The translations under genes and the position numbers were made by a program. The notes beneath the pieces were generated by a model. The model was not told the origin of the DNA and made no database searches. It was given only the letters and a program-made list of their open reading frames with translations. This document shows positions 10,221 through 23,075 of a DNA stretch of 64,000 nucleotides, piece after piece. Source of the stretch: Rhypophila decipiens (taxonomy: Eukaryota; Ascomycota; Sordariomycetes; Sordariales; Naviculisporaceae); NCBI GenBank assembly GCA_033297075.1, contig MU858130.1, positions 100,703 through 164,702 of the forward strand, written 5' to 3'. Position 1 is the stretch's first letter. Every line of letters starts with the position of its first letter.

Positions 10221-11439
10221 TAATACACTTTAAGTTCAAGTTGTCTACCTCACCGGCGGGCGCGTCCCCGGCTAAACATCCAGTCCTACTCCCCCCCCCC
10301 AAAACCACCCATATCAACCACAATGTTCTCATAAAATGTATCCGAAAACTATCTCCCAACGAAACTAGGAATGGGCCTAACTGGTGCCAATTATATTTGC
10401 CGCGCCAGCGCAAAATAGACCCGTGATCAAGCCAATGGCTCGTCCCCTGGAAATTCTTTTATTCTTCCTCCCCTTTCTATATCGGAATTTCCTATCTGGG
10501 AAAGTAGTCTAAAAGTGGGCCTCTCTCCTCATCTCTACCACGAATCTCACACCCAGATCCGCCAGTCAGAATGACTAGCAGCGTTCCTTGGTGATCTTCA
10601 GAGTTTGGCTGCCTTGGCAGTCTCACCCTTTGCAGACGGATCAGTGTCAGACCCAGACAATACCGATATTCTCACTGATGTTATGCCAAGAAACTCCACG
10701 GTATCTTAAGCTCACGTTAATTGTACGTCGATTTCAAGTCCTCAGCAGCTCAGAAGTCTCAGTCAATTTAGAACTCTGAGAGTGGAAGGAGTGTTCCAAC
10801 ACTTCGACCCATCCAGGAACGCCTTGACTAGTGACTGTACCTTACCTTTCACCATGCGCCAATAACACTAATATTGGACCGCAGTCAAGTCCGAGCCCAA
10901 TCCCGGTCTCACCCTTCCATCGGGTGCGGGTCAGATGGAAACATTGAACCTCTTCAAGACAGTTACTCGACTAAAACATCCAAGTTCCATCGAAGGATCC
11001 GACCCCAAGTCGAGAACCGAACTGAAGATGTAAGCCTTAACCATACCCGTGGGTCTCCAGCGAGGGTGGGCTGCCTGTGATAGGTCAATCCTTTCCATCT
11101 CTTCGGGTATCCAAGATTATAATGACGAGGCATCGCCGCCAATTTCCGCCGCTATGCCCGGCAAAGTCTAGATCATGGTTCCGGATATCAACACAGCTGC
11201 TTACAATGTAAAGGGGCCAACCTGATGCCTGATGCACCTCTGACAGAGAATCGTGAGATGCAACCCCATGGTCGGACAGTTGGGACGATGCAAGACCGAG
11301 ATCAGTGCGAGAGTATGTATATCAACCATGGACTTTTCCAGGAGTCCATGATCTGGGTGGAAATACTTTCTGCAGTAGTGGTCAGTAGCAGTGTCCAGTC
11401 GTTCATTAATTTCCAGACACAAAGCTTCTAATCGTCATC

Positions 11440-13728
11440 ATGAGACTCGTTTTCCTACTCGCCACAGCTCTATTTGCCGCCTATGAGGTCCAGTCCAAGG
11501 CAGTCTTTGCCCATTTCATGGTACGAAACTCCTAGTACTCTTCAGACCATTCGATAACTGACAAAACTTACACGCAGCTCACCAATACCGCCAAGTTCAG
11601 GAAACACGACTGGAAAGACAACATCGAGCTTGCCCGGGAAGCCAAGATCGATGCTTTTGCTCTCAACATCCACAACGGCTGGCCATATCTCGAAGAGCAG
11701 CTTGACCTTGCCTTCAGTGCGGTCGATCATTTCAGCGACTTCAAGCTGTTCATTTCTTTTGACTACGCCGGCAATGGACCTTGGGAGAAGGCAAATGTCA
11801 CACGATTGATCAACAAGTACAAGTCCAAGAAGGGCCACTACCGGTACAATGGCAAGCCATTTGCATCTACTTTCGAGGGACCAGACCGGGCCGACGACTG
11901 GGTTGATATCAAGGCCGACACAGGCTGCTTCTTCATTCCGGATTGGTCATCCCGGGGTGCGTTTGGTGCCATTAATCTTGCCAACCAGGTTGTTGATGGC
12001 TTGTTCAGTATGTTGCACCAATCGTGTTCCCAATTGCTCCATACACTGACTTTCTTAGGTTGGGCTGGCTGGCCATGGGGTGACCAGAATATGGACACTT
12101 ACACAGACGCCTCGTACAACCTTGCGCTGGGACAGAGCAGTCCAAGAAAGCCATACATGATGCCTGTGTCTCCTTGGGTAAGCTTATAGACCCCTACTTG
12201 AACTCCTCATACTGATCCTGCCCTAGTTCTTTACCAACCTTCCGGGATACAACAAGAACTGGATGTGGAACGGCAACGACCTATGGTACGACCGATGGAC
12301 CCAGGTCCTCGGCCTCGACCCGCAGCCCGAATTCCTCCAGATAATCTCGTGGAACGACTTCGGCGAGTCCCATTACATCGGGCCCCTTGACGACAGACAA
12401 TACGAGGCTTTTCAGTACGGCGGAGCTCCCTACAATTACGTCAAAGACATGCCCCACGACGGATGGCGCAAGCACCTTCCTTGGCTGATTGACATGTACA
12501 AGAAGGGAACGAGTTCTTCATCTGAGGAAAGTGTTGTGGTTGCTTACCGTCGCACTCTGCGCCATACTTGCGGCACTGGCAACACGACTCTCAACACGGC
12601 TACTCAGGTGCAGTATGAATTTTCTCCCGCCGAGTCACTGGAGGACCGTGTCCAAATTACGGCACTCCTGAGCAATCCCAAGGGGAACAGAAAGGTCCAG
12701 ATTGAGCCCAAGGGTCGTAAGTGCACCACCAAACCAACCACTGCTATCCAATATCTTGACTCATAATCCATACATTAGACCCCAAGCGCACCACCGGCTT
12801 TAAAGACTGGGACTACACTCCCCAAGGCGGCATTGGTCTGCATCACGTTTCCCTACCCATTTCCGACCTCTCACTCTTTACTGCCTCCTCCGGCTTCAAA
12901 GTCACCGTGTCCCAAGCTCCCTCCCACAACGGGACCAAGCCCGGACCCGGACCTGGACCCGGTGACGGAAAAGGCAAAGGCAAATTCTCGACTGTCCGCC
13001 GACGAACCATCCATCATCCAACTCCGTCAAAGCCCATCGACTTGACCCTCCCGCCAATCTTAGAATCCTGCCCCCAAAACCGGGCAACAAACTGGAACGC
13101 CTACGTCGCCTCCACCTCCCAACACTCCAAACGTTTCTCTCCACCCGCGCCTCTATCCTCCCAAGTGTGCACCTCAGGCTGGGGCCGCAACTCTTTCGAC
13201 CCAATCTGCGCCCTGACCTGCAAATACGGCTACTGCCCCTCAAGCGCATGCGTCTGTACATCCCTTGGCGATGCCACTCCCCCTCCAAAGGACGGCGGAC
13301 GTCCAGTTCCAGGCTATCCCTTCAACGGCGACGCAAACTACGGCGGCCTGTGCAACTTTGTCTGCAAAACCCTAGGCTCAAAATACTGCTCTAAAATGGA
13401 ATCTCTCAAGATCTGTTCTACAACCGAGCAAGAGCCTTCCAACCCGCCAACCTCGCCATTCCAACCACCCTTTTGCGTTGGAGGCAAAGGAAAGGGCGAT
13501 GAGCAGGGCTTGTACAGCCAGTTATGCAGTTATACATGCAAGTACGGATTCTGTCCGATAGCGATATGCGAGTGTACTGCTACCGGCGGGTTTCCAGATC
13601 AGCCTGCCTGGGTGGGCGGTGGTGGCCATGGAAATGTCACCGGCGCCGAGAGGACTGATCAGGGGCTGTGCAATTATGCTTGTGACAGGGGGTATTGTCC
13701 ATCGAGTAGTTGTTCGACTGGGTGGTGA
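11440..13728 (+). CDS. Secreted alpha-1,3-glucanase (mutanase), GH71, with C-terminal Cys-rich triple module
   Basis: Exons 11440..11520, 11578..12007, 12059..12177, 12227..12716 and 12779..13728 sum to 2070 bp, giving 689 residues. A signal peptide (about 1-19) precedes the GH71 catalytic domain: KAVFAHFM, IDAFALNIH, LFISFDYAGNG, SWAGWPWGD and IISWNDFGESHYIGP are typical. The enzyme hydrolyses alpha-1,3-glucan, a fungal cell-wall and dental-plaque polymer, outside the cell. A linker rich in Pro/Gly/Lys (about residue 425-445) follows a beta-rich region. The last 230 residues carry three related cysteine modules built on C-x3-C-x3-YCP-x5-C, such as TCKYGYCPSSACVC. All four introns are short with good donors. 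The role may be wall remodelling or attack on other fungi. Confidence 0.9.
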
Positions 13729-13831
13729 TTGAGCATGTCGTTGAGTTAGACTTGGGAACGTTCCATCACTATCTATGGCCCCAGAAAAAAAGAGATGGAA
13801 TGAAACTCGGGGTTTCTATCCATCCGGCCGT

Positions 13832-13858
13832 TTTGTTTACTTTGTTTACTTTGTTTAG
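13832..13858 (+). repeat. Three tandem 9-bp TTTGTTTAC units
   Basis: Two exact copies of TTTGTTTAC and one TTTGTTTAG lie end to end just downstream of the GH71 stop. Each exact copy contains TGTTTAC, the forkhead-type core. It is probably part of a 3' UTR or chance microsatellite growth. Confidence 0.6.
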
Positions 13859-14020
13859 ACAAGAATATTAGACAAAGTTTGTAGAAATACCATTTTGCAC
13901 AGACAGCTTAAACCCGGATCTGAATCTTTTTTCCCGGGGAATAAAATGGGAAAGGCGACAGAAATATCAAGAGTAACTGGAAATAAAGTAAGAACAAAAA
14001 GAAAATGATGAAAAAGAAAG

Positions 14021-14110
14021 TGCGGTTTATGTGGATCGAACACATGACCTTCAGATTTTATGAGTGAAGTGGACTTCAGTCTGACGCTCTCCCAACTGAG
14101 CTAAACCCGC
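14021..14110 (-). tRNA. tRNA-Phe (GAA) with 17-nt intron
   Basis: Read on the minus strand the sequence begins GCGGGTTTAGCTC and ends with the T-arm GTGTTCGATCCAC and discriminator A. The D-arm (AGCTCAGTTGGGAGAGC), anticodon arm (CAGACTGAAG / ATCTG) and T-arm all fold. The anticodon is GAA. A 17-nt insertion follows the base 3' of the anticodon (position 37/38), the canonical place for nuclear tRNA introns. Removing it leaves 73 nt, correct for a mature tRNA without CCA. The acceptor stem has one non-Watson-Crick pair (G5:A68). The stretch 13729..14318 around it holds no other gene. Confidence 0.95.
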
Positions 14111-14318
14111 TATGGGATGTTGATAATATTATTCGTCAATACACTCTATAAGGGCCCGGCGACCCCATTTCCAATCACACTCCCTTCTTCGTTGGATCTG
14201 GCACCCTTCTCAACCAACGCAACATGTATCTTTCTGAAGTTGAAAAACAGGGGAAGCTAATGCGAAACATATACCTAATTAACAATCTCTGTTAATGCTA
14301 TGTCGACAAACTTGTGCC

Positions 14319-17300
14319 TTATTTGTCCTGTCCTTCCGACGCTGTCCGCCCATCCCCAACCCCATTCTTAGTTTCAGCACCCGTCTCTGCCCCATTAGTG
14401 CCTTCCACGACTTCATCTGAATTCGTTTCTCCATTTGCAGTAGTTTTTTCATCCGCATTCTTTTCTCCACCTGCATCATCTTCTCCATCCTTATCCTTGC
14501 TGTCGGGGTCACCCTCCTCCTTGCCTTCCTCCCCATTAGCTGCCTCACCGTCCCCGGATCCTGGTCCGATTTCATCCGCGGTTTCCTCAACAGGGGGCGG
14601 AGTCTTGACGTGATCCCACGTCTTGCCCGCCTCCAACCCTCCCCATGGCTCAGTCGCTTTAGTCAACCATTCGACGAGCTCCATAGTCTCGTCTCCTGGA
14701 ACAAGAAGACCCCCCTCATTCATCTTGGGCGGGCGAACCACCATCCGGATGCTCTCGGCCCAACGCTCAGGCGTCCACTTTGGCATAAAGATCCAGTCGT
14801 GGGTAGGACTACAGACCGGGTGCCGGATCTCGGGGTTGCCAGACTTGAGTTCTTCATAGCAGGTCTCGCAAAGGTCCACGTCATAGCAGTACTTGCACCC
14901 GTAAAAGTTAGTATCAAAGTCCCAGCTCTTGCGGGTGCCCACACAGGAGTTGCAGTGACGTGAGCCACCATCGTAACCCAGCATATCCTTGGACTTGAGA
15001 AGCATAAGAGTTTTGTGAATTTCAGTCCACGCCTCGCCGGTCCCAGCATCGTAGCTGTCTTCCAGGACCCCATCCGGGACTTGTGTACCTTCTGAGGGGG
15101 GATTTTCGTTCGCTTCAGTTCCATCCTGTGCCGGCGGTAAAACCCCCTCCGTCTTGCGGGCAATAGGAAGATTCTTGGAGGCTTCAGCTATCAATTTGTC
15201 CAGTATCTGCTCTGATTCCTGACCCGCGTTCTTCTCTGCATCGAAGAGCTGGAGCAACCTTCCGGCCGGGCTGTCATCTGGAATCTCAGACAGGCACCCA
15301 ACCGGGTCAAGCAGCCTTGCGAAAACACTCCTCAAACGGTCTGGTACTTTGTCCCTGATGTGGCCGACATACGGTGGGCTCGTTAGGAAAGTGGCGGTTG
15401 TAGCATTTTCAAAGTCTCCAGAGGACAGCAAGATGGTTCTCAGCTTCGACAAGGCAAACGAGTCATTGCTCTGCTCGTCGTCGGACAGAGAGTTGATAAC
15501 CTGAACCATGTCGGGTTTGAAAACCCCCCTCGCCCCGCCGCCGTTGCCGCGAAGTGCAAGAAAAGCGGCCCTGTAGCACCTTGCATTATTCAGCTCCCCG
15601 TTGGGCACGGCCGCTTCATACTCAGCCGCCGTTTGTTCCATCTTTTGCATATACTGGAGCACCGAACTACGCATATTTGTCAACTCTTCGGGGCCCAGCT
15701 TTGGACTTGTTTGCACCATCTTCCATGCCTTCTTCGCTTCGTCAAAGTAATACCTTCCGAAATACGCTGTAACCTTGTCGTAAAATGCGTAGCTGGCGGT
15801 CTTGCCGGCTTCGTGGTGCTCCTGAGCGATATCTAGAGACTCCCTCCAGAACTGGAGAGCTAGGTTGATCTCCTCAGGACCGTCGTTGAAGAAATGAACC
15901 AGGCCCTTATGGAACACTAGATTCGGGTAGGTTGTCGCGTTATCCGTCGAGTTCTTGGCTCGCAATATGGCTTCCCCGAAATCGGCCAACACGTTGTCGA
16001 GAAGTCCGGCATCCTTTGCGAGACTGATGAACATCCAAAATCTTTTATAGAATATTTCCCACTGTTGCTCTTCCACAACGGCTTCGATCAAGCCCACGAA
16101 TGGATACGGCTTGCGTTCACCATCGCCCTCTGGGCTCATGTTCCCAGCTGCGATACTTTGGAGCAAAGCCTGAGCTTCCGCCGTCCGCTTGGTCTTGCTC
16201 AGGTAAGAAAAGAGGTTCTTTTGGGCGCCCGAGTCATCCGGTGCCAGGTCCAGCGCCAGTCTACGGTGCTTCAGCGCCCTGTCCGGTTGCTCAAACATGA
16301 GCTCGCACCATAGAGCAACGTTTTCCAGATGCAGCAGTTTGTCTTCCTTTGCAATTTCAGACCCTTTGGGACCAAGATAGATCTCCAAGGCCTTTTCTTT
16401 AATGGCAATGGCCTCTTGTTGTTCTTCCTTCTTGCTGGCCATGTTCAGCAAGGCGTCTGATAGACCAACCATGGTGTGCCAAGTTGCCGGGTCTGGTGCA
16501 GAAAGCTCGGTCGACTTTTGGAAATTGGAAATGGCCTCCTCGAAGCGGGAGTAATTATGATATGTTCTCGCCAACTGTTCGTACCATAGTGCAGGAAGTG
16601 CGTCCTCGGACTTTCCAAGCTTCTGCCTGCACCAAGATTCAGCTTCGGCGATCTGGCGCTGGTCGGGTAAATCTTCGTCTTCGGCCTCTGGTTTATTCCA
16701 AACCTGATGTAATGTTAGCTGATCGTCCATTTTCGGACGACATACAACTTGATCGTACCTTTTCAACAAACTGGTTTATCCAAAGAAAAGCCTCGTCGTG
16801 GTATTCCTTGTCCTCGAGCCACAGTCCTGCTATCATGACCCCTAAATCCTTGACTAGGGCCGTTGTCTTATCATCAGAGTCTACGTGCTTCCTCAGCCAC
16901 TCCTCGTCTTTCGTCCCCAGATCCCTTGTTGCTGTCTTGTCCTCAAGCCATCTCCAGAACTCGGTCATGGATTCGTGGGACAAGAGGCGGCGACCACGAT
17001 ACCCCGCAAACGTTTTGGTCCAGTGCGTTTCAATCACCCTGGGATCTGCGAACAACTTGTACACAAACTTTCCAATTTTGCTCTTGAGTTCGTCGTCAAT
17101 GGCGTCTAAACCGGTGGCCTCATACAATACCTTGAGGTTCCGGGCTAGGTTGCTCACCAGGCATGGTCCAATATCTTCAGTATCAGGTGTCGGCGCGCTG
17201 TTGAAGAAATCAAGTGTTGCCAAGACAATTGCCAAGTGAGCATCAACTGCGTTGACAGAAATAATTCCTTTCGAATTATTTGACTGGATATTGGGACTGT

Positions 17301-19515
17301 CCGAGGAAAAGTCGAACTGGTCTAGCGTGGCGTATTTAGCGAGGTCCCAGAAGAAGCGCCGGGCTGTTGGCAAATCCGCATTGACGATTTTGATCTCAAG
17401 ATTAATCCTCGGTGGTTCAGCACGTCTAGCCATGGCACGAGGCTTGAGAATGGCCTTCCTAACCCCCTCGTCCAGAACAACGGTTCCCTCGGAGTCATCA
17501 GCCATGTGCATCAAGCCTCTTGCACATCTGGTGACGAAGTTTGGTAGGCCTTCGATAGGCAGCTTCATCTTCCGAAGGCGAAAAGCCGACTCGAGAGCTG
17601 ATACCTCAAACTCGTCCGCTTCGTCCCCCTCGTTTCCGAAAAGGACCCATATGAGAACCTCGTTGATCTGGTTGATCTGTAGCGGGCTAAGCTCTGCTTG
17701 CAGCTGAGCGAGGAGCTCCTTGACAACATCATCCTCGTTCTGGGTGGAGCGCTCCACGACACGGAACATGTCGTCTTCGTCTCCTGAAGTCGCTATTACT
17801 CGCTCGATTCCCTTCATTGCGATGTCGATTGTGCGGAAGCTACACCCGGATGTTGAGAGCAACTTCTCTTCAAGTCTAGCTCTCCTATCTGCGCATGCGG
17901 GACCTGGTAGCATGTTTGGCGCATTGAGCTTTCGTCTGATGTAGACTCGAAGGTCCTCACTCATTGTGTCGACATCGAGCTTGATGACAGTATCAGGGTT
18001 CACCTTCCCTGGACTGAATTCCTCGGGTTCTAGATCGCCACAAACAAGGACCTTGAGAGGACATTGGTCGACATCACGATCCGACATGCCAGAGAGAATC
18101 TTGGCCAACTGCTGGCGCGCCGGCTCCGAGAACTTGTCTACGTCGTCAAATATGAGGTAGTTCGTCGTCCTGGCCGATGGAGAGCCTATTTTCAGCATAT
18201 CCCACAAGCCCAGAACCCCGGCCCTCTTGACCTCAGCGGCTTTGTCTGGCGTTGAGGCCAGTGCTGCAAGAGATTTGCACAGCGTATCGTCTTGTTCCGC
18301 TAGCTGAGCAGCAATCCATTTGAGTGCAGTTTCCGCCACGCTCGTCTGCTCGACGCCTTTGTCCTTCTGGGCTGGGACATAATGGAAGCTAACCAGAGAC
18401 CTATGATCCAATCCCGGAATGGCTGCTTGTTCTCGGAGATGATCGATAACAACCGAAACCAACGACGACTTGCCGAAGCCGGTGGGCCCAGTGAGGTATA
18501 GCGTCGAGTCGGCCTCGGAATGGTGTCTGTCCGCCCACTTCTTGAATCTAACGTCGTCGATCAACCATTTCCCCGTATCTTTGAGACGGTTGCTCGACAT
18601 CATCTCTTGTCTGGCTTTTGGGTTGGAATTGTCGTCCTCCTTGAGCCCCAGGAAAGCTTTGATGTCGGCCACCCAGGCTTTCTTCTTCTCGTCTTTCGAC
18701 CGCTTGTTTTGCTCGTCAACAAGCTTCTTGACGTTGGTTCCAACTCCATCTACACTTCGTTGGACATCAAGGACGCCTGCGCGTGTATCAACGACCACTT
18801 CATAGGTAGCGGTGACCTGGATGCTTTGGAGTCCATTGACAATCCTCCTGAATTTGTCGAGTTCTTCCTGCAGATCCTTGTCTTCAGTGAGGGCTTGAAT
18901 GGTGTGTCGCTTGAACCGTTCCCACTTGCTTCCTTGTTGAATGCTTATGACTGTACCACAAAGGTGCACAAAGCTTGACATGACTTTGTGAATGGCTGTC
19001 TGAAGGTTGTCGTGAACGTGATGCTCCTTTTCCATCTTGATGTAGATGTCGAACTGAGACAGCACGGGCTCGAGCTCAATAAAGACCTGCTCGATGAACT
19101 CGTGAAAGTCCCGCACCTTGCGCGGGATGCTGAGGAAGATTGAGAGGGCCCCGAAACAAATCTGGGCTGGTCCGAAAACCTAAATGCCAGAGCAGGTCAG
19201 TTCAGTTTACCCCGAGTAAGGAGGTCATCTGGACAGAAGCCAACATACCATACCAGCGGCCTCCGCAGCAACACCTCCAAAGGTCTTCACAACGTCGATA
19301 ACCTTCAGGCCGATGTCCTTGGCGCGTGATGTCTTTGGGTTCTTCTTCGCATCTGCTTCCGAGTTCATGGCCTCGATCTTCCTTCTCAGCTCCTCCGGGG
19401 TCGTCTTTTGGGCAAGATCCTTGAAGCTTTTGTCGGGCACCATTTTCTGAAATTCGGCCAAGGCCTCCTGCCACATTTCCGCAATGACCCCATTTTCCGC
19501 TGTTTGGATGCTCAT
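14319..19515 (-). CDS. NLR-like STAND protein: Goodbye - P-loop NTPase - TPR - ZZ zinc finger
   Basis: Exons 19515..19249, 19179..16759 and 16703..14319 give 267, 2421 and 2385 bp, each phase 0, for 1690 residues. The N-terminus (MWQEALAEFQKMVPDKSFKD and a hydrophobic VFGPAQICFGALSIFL stretch) matches the fungal STAND N-terminal Goodbye domain. A Walker A motif (TGPTGFGKSS, about 319-328) and a Walker B-like LIFDDVDKF (about 431-439) mark a NACHT-like NTPase. Helical repeats of TPR character follow after exon 3 starts (LARTYHNYSRFEEAISNF). Near residues 1480-1535 a ZZ zinc finger (CNSC...CKYC...CETC) precedes an acidic low-complexity tail. Proteins of this kind act as intracellular sensors in fungal allorecognition or immunity: ligand binding by repeats triggers NTPase oligomerisation. 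The ligand is unknown. Confidence 0.88.
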
Positions 19516-20737
19516 GTTGGCTGGGAAAAGGACGAGCCCAGGCGATGCTAGTGATTCGGAACGGCAATTTGTTGTGATATGGACGAGTTCGTGTGAAGTA
19601 GTCTCGGGTCGATATTCCAGTAACGAACATCCCGGCTGGACTGATGAATTATGGTTCCAGGACCACCATGAGAAAGAAGCCCAGCGACCGCACGTTGCAT
19701 TGGATGCGCGACGACGATGCCTGAATGGGGCGCAGGAGGGAGATCTGACGAATCAGGGCGTTTGTTCGATATTTCGGCCCCCAGCGCGTGTGATTACGGA
19801 AGCTAAAGTGGGATGTGTAAGCAGACCAGACAGTAGTGTGGCTGCTGCCTGATTGGCGAGAGTGCCCAAGCTGAATGCAGGTCGACGAACCGAACGTGGA
19901 TTGTGACACAAGCCATCCACGATCTCGAATTCTTGATCTGTCTGAGGATGTGAAGGGCGCCGATAATGCCATAAATGGCCGCTGCGCCATTGAGATTGGC
20001 TTGGCGTCTGGGTCCGACAACATCTCTGAACGGTGTATTATTTGTTCAGTTAAGACGGCTCAGAAGTGCCTCACGGGTAGCATTTCCAGCCGAATGGTGG
20101 AACTATCGAGTCTATGCCTCGAAATAGCAAACGAGACTGTGATGGCGGTGGAATTGCAAGACAATACCCTCTTATGGGTATTCATGTTGAGCACGGGTCG
20201 AAGCTCGTGGTTTGGAGACGAGCTGGGAATAAACTTGCGAAAGCGGCAAGAAATCAATGTGGAAGAGTGCAAGAATGGAATCTTTTGCTAAGACTACACA
20301 ATGAACTGACTCATTTTGTGCTGACATGGCTGCGGGGAATATGACATTGACACCCGTGATTTGAGGTCGTGCTTTCCAGTTTCATTCTCACCGGTCGGTT
20401 GTGGTTTATCCATCACACAGTTTTCCCGCAATCCAGACGAACGGCCTAAGCAAGGAAGGAACATCGGCCCACATCCCAACGATCCCATGGCTTGACTAAA
20501 GCTGTCAACGACTGGCGACGATGACGAGTGTGGTATGTAAATTCTAGTCAAATAAACATGAGCAGCACTTATAACTCCAGACCCTTGGTAACATTTCCAA
20601 ATTCTAGAATTTATATTAATTAACAATAAAGCTTTTGATGGAAGTATCTTTTAGACACTAAACAAACGAATCAAAAAGGTACCTAAAACTTGCAACTAAA
20701 ACACCCTTGTATCCAAAACCTTCACCAAACACATATA
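19516..20737. other. Intergenic, upstream of the NLR gene and downstream of GH16
   Basis: This 1.2 kb holds the NLR promoter and the GH16 3' region. ORFs present are short, overlapping and unrecognisable. Nothing else seen. Confidence 0.5.
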
Positions 20738-23075
20738 TTACAACATCAAAGCAGCAAAACCGACCAACCCAGCCACAGCAACCAACCCAGCAGCACCAGC
20801 AGACTTGGCACTCCCGCTGACAGTAACCGGCTCGCTTCCTCCAGTAGGAGCAACAGCGGCATACTCGCCCGTTGTCTGAGCAGCGTTCTCGCCATAAGGA
20901 TAAGACTTCACGGCCTCAACCTTCTCAGGATATGGAGCGGGGGGATACGGCGCAGGCGCACCAGCAGACGGATAAGGAGCGGGGACAGCAGGCTTGGCAG
21001 ATTCGTACGAGCCAGGAGGAGGAGCAGGAGGATATGTATCAGCCCCTCCGGTCGGGTAAGCGTCGTCACCCTTGGAGGTAGGCTTGTACTCATCATCCTC
21101 GCCGGGACCGTAGGTGATGGTGTACACGGCGCCGTTGGGGGCGGTGGTGGTGTAGCAGTTCTTCTTTGTCGACGAGGTCGTGGCGGGGTAGTAGTGCGAT
21201 GTGAAGGTGCTGTTCTTGGAGAGCCACGGGTAGGGAATGCTGGTCACTGAGCTGCTGGTTGTGCATGAGGTTGACGTTGAGACGGCGGAGTATGGCTTTT
21301 CGGTGCTGGTGGTGCTGCACGATGTTGAAGACGAAGAGACCGGGTATTCGTCCTTTGTGGTGGTGCTGGTTGTGCAGGTCGACGAGGAAGAATCTGAGGG
21401 GACTGGGTACACTGAACCAGACGACACGGGGGCCTCGGAGGAGCTTGGGACCGCTGAAGAGGGGATGACTGAGCTTGAAGGGATAACTGAGCTGGAGGCG
21501 CCTGAGCTAGCTGCTGAGGAGCTTGGGATGGCAGAGCTCGAGGCAAGAGAGCTAGCTGCAGACGAGCTGGGGATAGCACTAGAGACGCTGGAGCTGGGGA
21601 CGACGGAACTTGAAGAGATGCCGAAGCTAGATGAGGTGCCGGAGCTTGATTGGACAACGGAGCTGGATGGGACTGCAGAGCTCGATGGGACGGCGGAGCT
21701 AGATGGGACAACAGAGCTGGATGGGATGACGGATCTAGATGAGACGCCGGAGCTTGATGGGACGCCGGAGCTGGACGGGACGACAGAGCTCGATGGGACT
21801 GCAGAGCTGGATGGGACAATAGAGCTGGCGGCCGAAGAGCTGGGAACGACCGACGAGCTTGGGTAGACAGAGCTGGACGGAACAGCGCTTGAAGAGGATG
21901 GCTGCGGGGTCTGCTGCAGGCGATAGTGCTTGATTTCCTCGACCTCCCAGTAGACATCCGCATACTCGGAAGCATGATAGTTGACGTAGGTAGGGCACCA
22001 TGTCTGGCCAGTGATGCCGGAGCACTTGCTCGTGTCAGTGGCACTGTTCCCCCACAGCCCTTCGTTGCCAGCAGCGTCACCGCAAAAGGTCACGTCGATG
22101 ACTAATCTCATGTCCTTGAAGGCACTGGGAACGTCGCAGGTGTTTTCGTTCAGGAAAAAGTGAGGGTTCTGCCAGGTTGATGGATCCGGTGTGCCATCAA
22201 CGATGTCTTGAGGAATGCTGTTGACAGGCCAGCTCCAAACCTTAAGGGCGCTTTCAGTCCACTCGACGGCATCTGATCATTCATCCGGTCAGTACAATGG
22301 CTCAAGATGTTTAAGTGAGCATGTGTGACATGATATGTTCAGCTATTACTTACAGACACCACCCTCGGGGTTGCCCCATTGGCCGTTGGTCTCGGTGACG
22401 GAGCAGCCTTCGTTGGGCCACTGGGTTGGAGACGAGATCCAGCAGTCAGAAGTAGCTGGACTGAGGGACTGGTCGAGGGTACAGGCCCCAATGTCATTCG
22501 GCCCGGCAGTGTGAGCCGTGATGGAATTGGTGGGAGACAAGTTCCACTTCTCATAGATGTCGAGCTCGCCACCATGGGGCCAGTTGGGTCCGTACATCCA
22601 GAAGGCAGGCCAGGCACCACAGACAGGCTTGGGGAAGTGTGTGAAGTGGGCAATGATCAAGCCGTCGTTGTACCGGGTGTGGCTCTCAAGTCTCACACTG
22701 GCTCTGCCTCGGACGTAGTTATTCGTGCTGTCAACGCGGATGGCGATGTCCTGCCCGGGCGCGGTGATAAGACCAGCATCGAAGGCGTCATCTCTCGAGA
22801 GGTAGTCGACGAATCCATGGGTAGGGTCGACGGCCATATGGTCCTCGCTGAGGCGGTCAAAGTCCGACTAGTAGATCCCCATTGTGTCAACATGCGTACC
22901 CTCACAATGTCTTCTTCATCCACCAGTATCATGAACATACCACAAAGAACTCGAACTTGTCAAAGAAGTTTGTTGCGTTGTAGTGCTCGGTCAGCTGATA
23001 CGACCTTGTCCCGGCGGCGAGAGCACCAGAGACCAAAGCAGCGGCCGTAGCCAGTTTGGAGAAAGAAGGGGTCAT
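20738..23075 (-). CDS. GPI-anchored GH16 beta-1,3(4)-glucanase with Ser-rich stalk
   Basis: Exons 23075..22941, 22867..22354 and 22272..20738 sum to 2184 bp, a 727-residue protein. A signal peptide (residues 1-21) leads into the GH16 domain (about 25-300): YQLTEHYNATNFFD, DPTHGFVDYL, and the catalytic ELDIYE (E146, D148, E151), the E-x-D-x-x-E nucleophile/acid-base motif. GGVYAVEWTE and a disulfide-rich C-terminal part follow. A Ser/Pro/Val-rich stalk (about 325-520) should be heavily O-glycosylated. The last 25 residues are hydrophobic after small residues (SGSAKSAG), as for a GPI-attachment signal. The enzyme would act at the plasma membrane or wall on mixed or beta-1,3-glucans. The splice junction Y in GGVYAVEW is split between exons 2 and 3. 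Confidence 0.9.
21420..21870 (-). repeat. Ser-rich coding minisatellite in GH16 stalk
   Basis: Imperfect 12-18 bp units encode runs of (V/A)PSSS(A/V). The unit length is a multiple of three, so copy-number change would alter stalk length without frame loss. Confidence 0.8.

Larger units (their letters stand above)
8837..11439. other. Gene-free 2.6 kb between MFS and GH71
   Basis: No ORF here resembles a known family and none has convincing splice structure. A 119-codon ORF (9234..9593, +) with a hydrophobic start has no further support. The middle (about 9940-10220) is AT-rich. The right flank must carry the GH71 promoter. Confidence 0.5.

Noticed and set aside
20738..22080. Long overlapping ORFs on both strands over the Ser-rich GH16 stalk (for example 21237..21866 +)
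   Set aside because: They are mirror frames of a repetitive coding region, Leu/Glu-rich by composition only.
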